From: Sulfuracidifex tepidarius
GTDB taxonomy: Archaea; Thermoproteota; Thermoprotei_A; Sulfolobales; Sulfolobaceae
Length of the DNA: 64,000 nt
Assembly: GCF_008326425.1 (NCBI RefSeq)
Contig: NZ_AP018929.1
Span: 1,192,875 to 1,256,874, forward strand
Direction: 5' to 3'
Made by a program: the position numbers and the translations under genes. Below the pieces are notes generated by a model, which was not told where the DNA came from, ran no database searches, and saw nothing but the letters and a program-made list of their open reading frames with translations. Below, in pieces: positions 58,509 to 64,000 of the stretch (the first letter of the stretch is position 1; every line of letters begins with the position of its first letter).

Positions 58509-58928
58509 ATGTACAAGGTTTCTTTTAAGGTACAGGGATCGCCTGGGAACCTGCTCAAAGAGCTGAAGAATTCAGGCTTCATTCCCGTTTACTTCAGGAA
58601 TAACAACGGGATAGAAAACTACGTTGCCTTGATCAGGAGCGATGATCTAAATGAGGTTAGGGAAGCCATACTCGACTTCGCACTTCTTGCTAAGCGTAGA
58701 GGTAAGTTTGGCGGGCGTGATTTCGCTACTATATTTAAAGTGGACGATAAATTAATGGGTAAAGCATTCGGCACGACTATAGGAGGCCTTCTGGGGCTGA
58801 AATTTGCGGGCATTCCCGGACTCCTCCTGGGAGCGCTGGGAGGGTTGCTCGCAGGTGAGATAATGGACGTTCAACTAGGAGAGAAAGTGGTAGGTGTGGA
58901 ACAATGGCCGGTGTCATTAACAGGATAA
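58509..58928 (+). CDS. Protein with glycine-zipper membrane segment
   Basis: The 139 residues have a soluble N-terminal alpha/beta region (about 1-75) and a Gly/Leu/Ala-rich hydrophobic segment GTTIGGLLGLKFAGIPGLLLGALGGLLAGEIMD (about 89-121) with repeated GxxxG spacing, typical of glycine-zipper helices that pack or form pores. The family is not known to me. ATTTATAG (about 58479-58486) is its TATA box. It overlaps the next gene by 25 bp and diverges from the DtxR operon. Confidence 0.72.
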   Translation: MYKVSFKVQGSPGNLLKELKNSGFIPVYFRNNNGIENYVALIRSDDLNEVREAILDFALLAKRRGKFGGRDFATIFKVDDKLMGKAFGTTIGGLLGLKFAGIPGLLLGALGGLLAGEIMDVQLGEKVVGVEQWPVSLTG

Positions 58929-59317
58929 AGAAGAGAGGACTCAGCATATCCTCCGGAGTTCTGCTTGTAGCTTTATCAGCTCTGCTAATGTGGAGACTAG
59001 GTCCGTCTGGATTTACAGACTTCTCGTTCTTCTTCTACGGCTTGGACCCTGTGTACTTCTATCTGCTGGGCCTAGTTTTAGGCGGTGAAAGGGTAGTCTT
59101 CGGGTTGACTGGTAGTGAAAGGTTGTTCAAGTTAATAGCTGGAGATGGAATGATGTACTACTACTCTTTGATGATTTTGGTCCTCATACTAGGCGTGGCT
59201 GGGATATATGTAATGGCTTTCTCCTTCGTTACTTTCTCATCGCTAACTTTCAGGATCCTTGATATAGTAGACGGAATAGCTTTCATAGTTACAGCAATGA
59301 CGATTTGGATGAAGTAA
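58904..59317 (+). CDS. Membrane protein of unknown function
   Basis: A 137-residue protein with about four transmembrane helices (ISSGVLLVALSALLMW, FSFFFYGLDPVYFYLLGLVLG, MMYYYSLMILVLILGVAGIYVMAFS, LDIVDGIAFIVTAMTIW). No family recognised. ATG 58904 lies inside the preceding gene with GGTGTGG (58893-58899) as ribosome-binding site, so the two are translationally coupled and perhaps form one complex. Confidence 0.72.
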   Translation: MAGVINRIKKRGLSISSGVLLVALSALLMWRLGPSGFTDFSFFFYGLDPVYFYLLGLVLGGERVVFGLTGSERLFKLIAGDGMMYYYSLMILVLILGVAGIYVMAFSFVTFSSLTFRILDIVDGIAFIVTAMTIWMK

Positions 59318-59533
59318 CTCCATTCCATTACCTGAGACCTAAAAAGAGGATCTCTCATTTTCCCTAAGTGTTGAGCAGTGAAGCGGAAACATGATATACC
59401 TTCATCAACCGAAAGGTTATTTATCGAGTCTATGAGCGACTTATTTTCTCTTTCCTTCCGGCCTCTCTTCTAATTGTTATACAGTAACTTAAATTAAGTT
59501 GATACAGGGGTAGAGCGATCCCAGAACCAGACC
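59318..59533. other. 216-bp convergent gap with palindrome
   Basis: Contains a 15-base palindrome AACTTAA-A-TTAAGTT at 59486-59500 and a weak GAGACC...GGATCTC hairpin near 59334-59353 after the membrane protein gene, a possible terminator. GGGGTAGAGC at 59507-59516 resembles a tRNA D-arm, but no tRNA can be built around it. Confidence 0.4.
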
Positions 59534-60229
59534 TTATCTCTTCTCTCCTTTTATCATGACCCAAGGTCCCATATTCTTCATCTCCTTCACTTCTATTCCG
59601 TTATCGGAGAAGTAGGAAGCATACACGTCTTTAGACCTCAAGTCGAGCTTCCACCACTTTGACAGGGTTCTCCCAAAGAAGTTGCTGTTAGCTAAAACCG
59701 TAACTGCTACATTTCCACCCTTCTTGGTTATCCTCGATATCTCCTTTATGGCGACAGACGGATTAGGTATCATGTGGAGGACAAAGGAGGACGCGACACC
59801 GTCAGCAACTTCGCTTAAAATAGGTAACCCCAACGCATTCCCTTTAACTGCGATGACGTTCTTTCTCTTGGTAACTAGCATTTTCAGAAACTTTGAAGAG
59901 AGGTCCACTCCGACGCATGTGCCGCACTTTACGAAGTCGAAGAGCCTACCAGGTCCCGTGCCTACATCCACAACTACGTCTCCAGAAACGTGATCTGCTA
60001 TTTCCCTCATGATCGAGCTGTAAGTCCTATGCGACGTTATGAACATACCTATTGGAGCCCAAACGTTCTCATAAAGCGGAGCTACCTTCTCTAAGACGTC
60101 ATCTACCTTAACGTCCTTCAATACGAAGTCGTAATAGCCATCAACCTTGTAAAACTTGTGTTCCTTTTCACACGTTAATCTGTTCTCATCTATTGGGGTC
60201 CCATCAATGGGACAAGCTAAGATTCTCAC
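59534..60229 (-). CDS. Class I SAM-dependent methyltransferase
   Basis: The 231 residues have a short N-terminal Cys-containing segment (ILACPIDGTPID...LTCEKEHKFYKVDGYYDF) like that of rRNA methyltransferase RlmA, then the SAM motif VVVDVGTGPGRLFDFV (about 89-104) and motif II/III regions ending at VASSFVLHMIPNPSVAIKEISRI. The substrate is unknown (menaquinone/quinone or RNA are possible). Start GTG 60229, 10 bp after the CBS gene in a molybdenum-cofactor operon. Confidence 0.85.
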   Translation of the reverse strand: MRILACPIDGTPIDENRLTCEKEHKFYKVDGYYDFVLKDVKVDDVLEKVAPLYENVWAPIGMFITSHRTYSSIMREIADHVSGDVVVDVGTGPGRLFDFVKCGTCVGVDLSSKFLKMLVTKRKNVIAVKGNALGLPILSEVADGVASSFVLHMIPNPSVAIKEISRITKKGGNVAVTVLANSNFFGRTLSKWWKLDLRSKDVYASYFSDNGIEVKEMKNMGPWVMIKGEKR

Positions 60230-60239
60230 ACTTACATTA

Positions 60240-60935
60240 TTACATATGCTTTGAAATAACTTTTATCAAGTCTCTTAAAGTAAACAATTTAACTTGATCT
60301 TCCCTAACTACGACAGCTCCAACGTTTCTCGACAGCATTATTTTCACTGCTTCTCTGAGCTTCATGTCCCCCGACACCGAAACGAGGGACGGCTGGATGA
60401 AAGAAGATGTCTCAGCGTTTAGCCCTATTTCGCCGTAGGAGAACACTACGTCTCTGGCGGAAAGGACTCCCATAGGTTCCTTCTCACCTATTACTAGGTG
60501 TCTGACTCCCTTCTTCACCATTATTTCAATAGCTGTGAAAAGTCTGGTATAAGGAGGGATAACTATTCCTTCATTAGATATGGACGATACTACTTCGTCA
60601 ACTAAGTCCCAATCGAAGCTCTTTACCACGTCCTTTTCCGTGACTATCTTCTTGTCGACCAGGACGAAGTCAGAGTTCTCCTTCACCATTCTGGAGACTA
60701 TCCTTTTGAGGTCGAAGTCCTCTTCCGCTATAGGCTTCTTTTTCCTTGCCTCTATCAACTTGATATCTACAGTTCCCTCCAATATGTGGTGCAAAGCCTC
60801 ATCTACGGTGAACACTCCGTAAGTTTCCTGGTTGTCCCTAACTACTATCCTCCTGATGTTGTTCCTCTTCATAAAGAATATCGCATCTGATACGAAAGCC
60901 GAAGATGAAAGCGAGATCTGTTCTTCACCTAGCAT
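60240..60935 (-). CDS. CBS-domain protein
   Basis: The 231 residues contain four CBS motifs as two Bateman pairs (about 8-60, 62-115, 120-175 and 180-230; for example IRRIVVRDNQETYGVFTVDEALHHILEG and VRHLVIGEKEPMGVLSARDVV). Such proteins bind AMP, ATP or SAM and act as sensors. The gene overlaps mobB by 7 bp, so it is probably involved with molybdenum-cofactor or methyltransferase functions; nothing shows which. Confidence 0.87.
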   Translation of the reverse strand: MLGEEQISLSSSAFVSDAIFFMKRNNIRRIVVRDNQETYGVFTVDEALHHILEGTVDIKLIEARKKKPIAEEDFDLKRIVSRMVKENSDFVLVDKKIVTEKDVVKSFDWDLVDEVVSSISNEGIVIPPYTRLFTAIEIMVKKGVRHLVIGEKEPMGVLSARDVVFSYGEIGLNAETSSFIQPSLVSVSGDMKLREAVKIMLSRNVGAVVVREDQVKLFTLRDLIKVISKHM

Positions 60936-61435
60936 TTCAACTTTACCTCTTTAACTCCCAATTTCTTCATTAAATTATACATTAGCCATAAGTTAGAGTT
61001 CTCCCTTACCTCCCGTGTATCTCCGTCTACCACTATTCTCTTTATCGTGTAACACTCCTCTATCTTCGAACTTATCACGGAGGACAAATTTTCAACTTCC
61101 TCAGGCGAGGTTATAATGAACTTCTCACCTATTTCTTCCTGGTTGAAACCCTCTATGAGGACTGCATCGCTGGGCAATAGATCCAAGAAATCCAACGGAT
61201 TCTCCTCAATGAGGATTGAGGTAACGTTATCTCCACCGTAAAAGAGGACCACATGAGCCCCTGCCTTTCTGAACCTCCACGTGTCCTTTCCTTCAGGGTC
61301 TACAACGTGATGGGACTTCTTGATCACTGCTATCTTTATTTTTTCATTGTTTCTCTTGACCTTGTTTAACACCGACTCTATCACCGAGGTCTTACCCGTG
61401 TCCTTGAGCCCAGCGATCTGGAAGATACAATTCAT
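60929..61435 (-). CDS. mobB: Molybdopterin-guanine dinucleotide biosynthesis protein MobB
   Basis: The 168-residue P-loop GTPase of the MobB family has IAGLKDTGKTSVIESVL near 7-23, KKSHHVVDPEGKDTWRFRKAGAHVV near 44-68 and AVLIEGFNQE. MobB supports MobA in attaching GMP to molybdopterin. It is divergent from moeA (50 bp apart) and heads an operon with the CBS and methyltransferase genes. Confidence 0.92.
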   Translation of the reverse strand: MNCIFQIAGLKDTGKTSVIESVLNKVKRNNEKIKIAVIKKSHHVVDPEGKDTWRFRKAGAHVVLFYGGDNVTSILIEENPLDFLDLLPSDAVLIEGFNQEEIGEKFIITSPEEVENLSSVISSKIEECYTIKRIVVDGDTREVRENSNLWLMYNLMKKLGVKEVKLKC

Positions 61436-61451
61436 AGGGTAATATAGAACT

Positions 61452-61462
61452 AAATTTTAAAT
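61452..61462. promoter_or_regulatory. Shared palindromic TATA of mobB and moeA
   Basis: AAATTTTAAAT at 61452-61462 includes ATTTTAAAT, which reads as a TATA box in both directions. Its centre is 28 bp from the moeA ATG and 23 bp from the mobB ATG. This repeats the arrangement of pyrB/pyrE. Confidence 0.5.
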
Positions 61463-61485
61463 GATTAACAACATTATCTTAATAT

Positions 61486-62637
61486 ATGGCATTAATATCA
61501 CTAGAGGAAGCCAGAAGGTTGATCAATGATTACTCGTTTAACTTGAGATGTAAAGCGAAGGAGATGGACGTCTTAAGGGCTGGAGGTAGGGCTTTAGCTA
61601 GGGACTTGATCGCGACCAAGAACGTACCTGATAAGAGGTTGTCGGCGATGGACGGATATGCAGTCAGGTACGAAGACCTGAAGCTCGGTAGACTGAGGAT
61701 CTCAGGAAAGGTCTTTCCAGACTCGGTTCAACCCTCCCTAATGCCCGGGGAGGCTTATTACGTTGCTACTGGAGCTCCAATCCCTTCAGGAGCGGACACA
61801 GTGGTAAGGGTAGAGAACTCCAGAACGACTGAGGACGGTTACGTGGAGTTCAAAGGAGAGGTAATGAGAGGGAAGGACATCAGAGAGGTAGGCGAGGACG
61901 CGAAGGAGGGAGACGTCATATTGAGGAGAGGGGAGATCTTGACTGCTAACAAGATCGGACTTGTCCTCACACAAGGAGTGAAGAGCATAGACGTAATGGA
62001 TTTACAGTTCTCTATCTTCGCCAACGGTGACGAACTCGCACCTTTCTACAGCGATGAGGGGAACAGAGACATCATCTCCCCTATGGTAATGGAGTTCCTC
62101 CGCCCGTTCGGTAGCTCTAAGTATTTAGGTGTAGCCAGAGACAACATTGAAGACGTCAGGTCTAACATCTTGAAGGGTGTGGAGGAATCTGACGTCGTGA
62201 TCTCCATTGGTGGATCGTCCGTGGGAGAGAAGGACTTCGTCAAGAGAGTGATAAGGGAGGAAGGAGACCTTCTCTTCGAGGGGATATCCACAAACGTGAT
62301 TAAGAGAGGAGCTATGGGTGCAATAAAAGGGAAGCCTGTCCTGGTTCTTCCGGGTCAGGTAGTTTCTGCTTTCCTTGTCCTCCACGAGCTCGTTTTCTCT
62401 CTCCTCTCAAGGTTCGGCGTTCAGAGGAGGAAGCTGAAGGTAAAGTTGGGCGAGGAACTCTTGGTGACCCATAACATGGACTCTACTTTTCTTTTCCAAA
62501 TAGACGGTTGTTACGCCAAACCCATGAGGTGGGGAGTCGGGCTATACAGTGAGCTAGCCAAGGCTAACTCATACGGTTATCTGAAGAGGCTTTCTCATTA
62601 CAGAAAGGGAGAGGAGATTGAGCTCTATCTCCTTTGA
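61486..62637 (+). CDS. moeA: Molybdopterin molybdotransferase
   Basis: MoeA inserts molybdate into adenylylated molybdopterin. The 383 residues show NVPDKRLSAMDGYAVR near 46-61, GEAYYVATGAPIPSGADTVVRVEN near 87-110, and the MogA-like domain with SIGGSSVGEKDF and the PGQVVSAF segment, plus a C-terminal barrel. Tungsten is an alternative metal. A TATA box in front (61452-61462) suggests a leaderless mRNA. It overlaps mobA by 20 bp. Confidence 0.94.
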   Translation: MALISLEEARRLINDYSFNLRCKAKEMDVLRAGGRALARDLIATKNVPDKRLSAMDGYAVRYEDLKLGRLRISGKVFPDSVQPSLMPGEAYYVATGAPIPSGADTVVRVENSRTTEDGYVEFKGEVMRGKDIREVGEDAKEGDVILRRGEILTANKIGLVLTQGVKSIDVMDLQFSIFANGDELAPFYSDEGNRDIISPMVMEFLRPFGSSKYLGVARDNIEDVRSNILKGVEESDVVISIGGSSVGEKDFVKRVIREEGDLLFEGISTNVIKRGAMGAIKGKPVLVLPGQVVSAFLVLHELVFSLLSRFGVQRRKLKVKLGEELLVTHNMDSTFLFQIDGCYAKPMRWGVGLYSELAKANSYGYLKRLSHYRKGEEIELYLL

Positions 62638-63181
62638 TGTAATGGTTTTAGCCGGAGGTATGTCCAGGAGGTTCGGGTGTGATAAGTGTTCCTTCAGGAT
62701 CAACGGAAAGACCATGCTCGATAGACTTGTGTCAGAGCTAGACCCTTTGATAGTAACCAGACATAAGCGGGGTTACAAGAGGGAGGTAGTGGAGGAAGGT
62801 GAATATGGAGGACCGTTAAAAGGAGTTAAGGAAGGAGTCAAACATGTAAGAGGTGAGAAGGTTTTCATAACTGGGTGCGACTATCCGTTCCTTACTTTCA
62901 GGGTAGTCAGTTCTATGTGCGAAAAGAACTATAAGGTCGTTTCATTTTATGATGGTAAGGTACAACCCCTTCTCTCATGTTACTCCGTTTCGTATTTGAG
63001 AGACGCAATTCGAAAGGCATCGAGGTTGAGCGATCTGGTGACCCTTTCCGACGAAATATACTACGTGGGCTATTACGAGATGAAAATGTACGACCCGTTG
63101 TTGGCTTCGATCCAGGATTATGATTCCATAACGACACACACGAAATTAAGGTTCAGTAACAGCCTAGTGGTGATCAAGTAA
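62618..63181 (+). CDS. mobA: MobA-like nucleotidyltransferase
   Basis: The 187 residues form an NTP-transferase: VLAGGMSRRFGCDKCSFRINGKTMLDRLV near 10-38, EYGGPLKGVKEGVKHV near 67-82, and FITGCDYPFL with the metal-binding Asp near 88. MobA attaches GMP to molybdopterin; related MocA uses CTP. The start is TTG 62618, 20 bp inside moeA, with GGAGAG upstream (62609-62614). The pair with mobB supports a complete last step. Confidence 0.9.
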   Translation: MSSISFDVMVLAGGMSRRFGCDKCSFRINGKTMLDRLVSELDPLIVTRHKRGYKREVVEEGEYGGPLKGVKEGVKHVRGEKVFITGCDYPFLTFRVVSSMCEKNYKVVSFYDGKVQPLLSCYSVSYLRDAIRKASRLSDLVTLSDEIYYVGYYEMKMYDPLLASIQDYDSITTHTKLRFSNSLVVIK

Positions 63182-63398
63182 TGTATTTTTTCCCTGCAAG
63201 TCCTCCTTAACGGGACGTCTCCTTTACTACGTCGTTCAGAATACACATTTTCAGTTTGTGGAACTTCATCCCTAGGGTTTCAATGGTATAGAAAAGAGCG
63301 TGTTCGTAAAATCATGTATTTTCAATATGTTCTTGTTCCAAATAGGAATAACAAGACAGCTTAGTTTAATAGGAACTAAAGATATCTCTTCTTTCTCA
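63182..63398. other. Non-coding region before dph6
   Basis: A 217-bp gap with no open frame. It contains inverted arms TCTTGTT (63331-63337) and AACAAGA (63350-63356) and a TATA-like GTTTAATAG at 63364-63372 about 31 bp before the ATG of the last gene. Nothing else was recognised. Confidence 0.4.
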
Positions 63399-64000
63399 AT
63401 GAAAATATGCTCTCTCTTTTCAGGGGGAAAGGACAGCACTTATGCTTTACATTGGGCAGTCCTTAAAGGTTTCGAAGTGACCAGCCTGATCACTTTCCTC
63501 CCTGAGCTAGAAGATTCATGGATGTTTCAATATCAGAACGTCAAATTCACTGAGTTCCAAGCAAGGTCGATGGGTTTCCCCGTAAAGACGTTTGAGACTT
63601 CCGGGGAAAAGGAAGAGGAGATCGAGGACCTCAGGAGGGCTTTGCTTTTCTGCAACAATGAGGGAAACCAGGGAGTTGTTACCGGAGCCCTACTTTCGGA
63701 CTATCAGAGGATGAACATAAACATGGTTGCAGGTGAGCTAGGAATGAAGGTTTTCTCTCCACTCTGGAGGAAGGACCAAGAGCACTACATGAGGTCTCTA
63801 CTTAATGAAGGTTTCAAGTTCATAATAACTCATTCAGCCTCAATGGGGTTTCCTCACCATTTGGTGGGGAAAGCGGTCGACGAACGAGACATAGAGGAAA
63901 TCATCCTTGCGTCGAGGAAATACGGCTTCAACCCAGCCTTTGAAGGTGGCGAAGCAGAGACTTTCGTGGTAGACGCTCCTCTTTTCAGGCATGAGCTAGA
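63399..64000 (+). CDS. dph6: Diphthine-ammonia ligase (Dph6), 5' part
   Basis: The frame starts at ATG 63399 and runs past the window end, giving about 200 residues. It opens with the N-type ATP-pyrophosphatase P-loop CSLFSGGKDSTYALHWA and has the family signature EGGEAETFVVDAPLF near its visible end, as well as GALLSDYQR and LWRKDQEHYM. Dph6 amidates diphthine on elongation factor 2. The usual length is 220-240, so only the last 20-40 residues are missing. Confidence 0.93.
   Translation, partial: MKICSLFSGGKDSTYALHWAVLKGFEVTSLITFLPELEDSWMFQYQNVKFTEFQARSMGFPVKTFETSGEKEEEIEDLRRALLFCNNEGNQGVVTGALLSDYQRMNINMVAGELGMKVFSPLWRKDQEHYMRSLLNEGFKFIITHSASMGFPHHLVGKAVDERDIEEIILASRKYGFNPAFEGGEAETFVVDAPLFRHEL

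Noticed and set aside
59507-59516. GGGGTAGAGC, like a tRNA D-arm
   Set aside because: No acceptor, anticodon or T-arm can be placed around it.

Overview
The window is a gene-dense archaeal chromosome segment, almost certainly from a member of the Sulfolobales (Thermoproteota; a Sulfolobus, Metallosphaera, Acidianus or Sulfuracidifex relative). The reasons are a CdvB/ESCRT-III paralogue, LysW-type arginine biosynthesis (argX after argGH-carAB), a tetraether-lipid ring synthase candidate, an archaeal AbrB-PhoU regulator, Taw3 and Dph6, and operons whose first genes have a TATA box about 26 bp before the start codon (leaderless mRNAs), while internal genes overlap and use GGTG/GAGG ribosome-binding sites. 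The gene order grsA - two small genes - lrp - seven genes - pyrE - pyrF - one gene - phoU - cdvB3 has the same spacing as the Sulfolobus acidocaldarius locus tags I remember (Saci_1585 grsA, 1588 Sa-Lrp, 1597/1598 pyrEF, 1601 cdvB3). This was recalled, not looked up.

Layout. 1-4060 (+): histidine operon hisA(partial)-B-F-D-E-H-I. 4086-5871 (+): MIP18-type Fe-S assembly factor and serS. 5927-8774 (-): radical-SAM tetraether ring synthase candidate, a 79-residue protein behind a perfect palindrome, a zinc-ribbon protein and an Lrp regulator. 8826-13942 (-): pyrB-I-K-C-D followed without a break by two unknown genes and marC. 13987-15873 (+): pyrE-pyrF and a JAB/MPN-like gene, divergent from pyrB across a 44-bp bidirectional promoter. 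15836-19615 (-): phoU-like gene, cdvB3, winged-helix gene, lipoamide dehydrogenase-like gene and an unknown gene. 19669-22173: taw3, queE, a Nog1-type GTPase and a MetG-beta tRNA-binding protein. 22273-30937 (+): purC-S-Q-L-F-F2-D-M, in which the second PurF has lost its glutaminase residues. 30994-31706: HTH/C2H2 protein and a ribbon-helix-helix protein. 31782-39361 (+): argG-argH-carA-carB-argX.

39329-50311 is a mosaic: translin, 3-hydroxyacyl-CoA dehydrogenase, cupin, a Cys-rich miniprotein, a VIT-like membrane protein, a secreted protein, an adenosine-specific kinase family protein, DUF309, enoyl-CoA hydratase, AmrS radical SAM, heme O synthase, and hom-B3/4-nikR, followed by an unusually long gap before tldD. 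50312-64000: tldD-tldE, uspA, sua5-birA, an orphan nuoB, glycerate kinase, a DtxR operon with a divergent glycine-zipper pair, a molybdenum-cofactor divergon (mobB-CBS-methyltransferase / moeA-mobA) and a partial dph6.

Most of the window is core biosynthesis: histidine, pyrimidine, purine and arginine/carbamoyl phosphate, which share PRPP, glutamine and aspartate. No insertion sequence, CRISPR array, tRNA or rRNA gene was recognised. The features most worth following are the PurF pseudo-paralogue, the JAB-like gene whose coding appears to extend upstream without a normal start codon, the unknown tail of the pyr operon, the palindromic operators, the nikR leader and the Cys-rich miniprotein.
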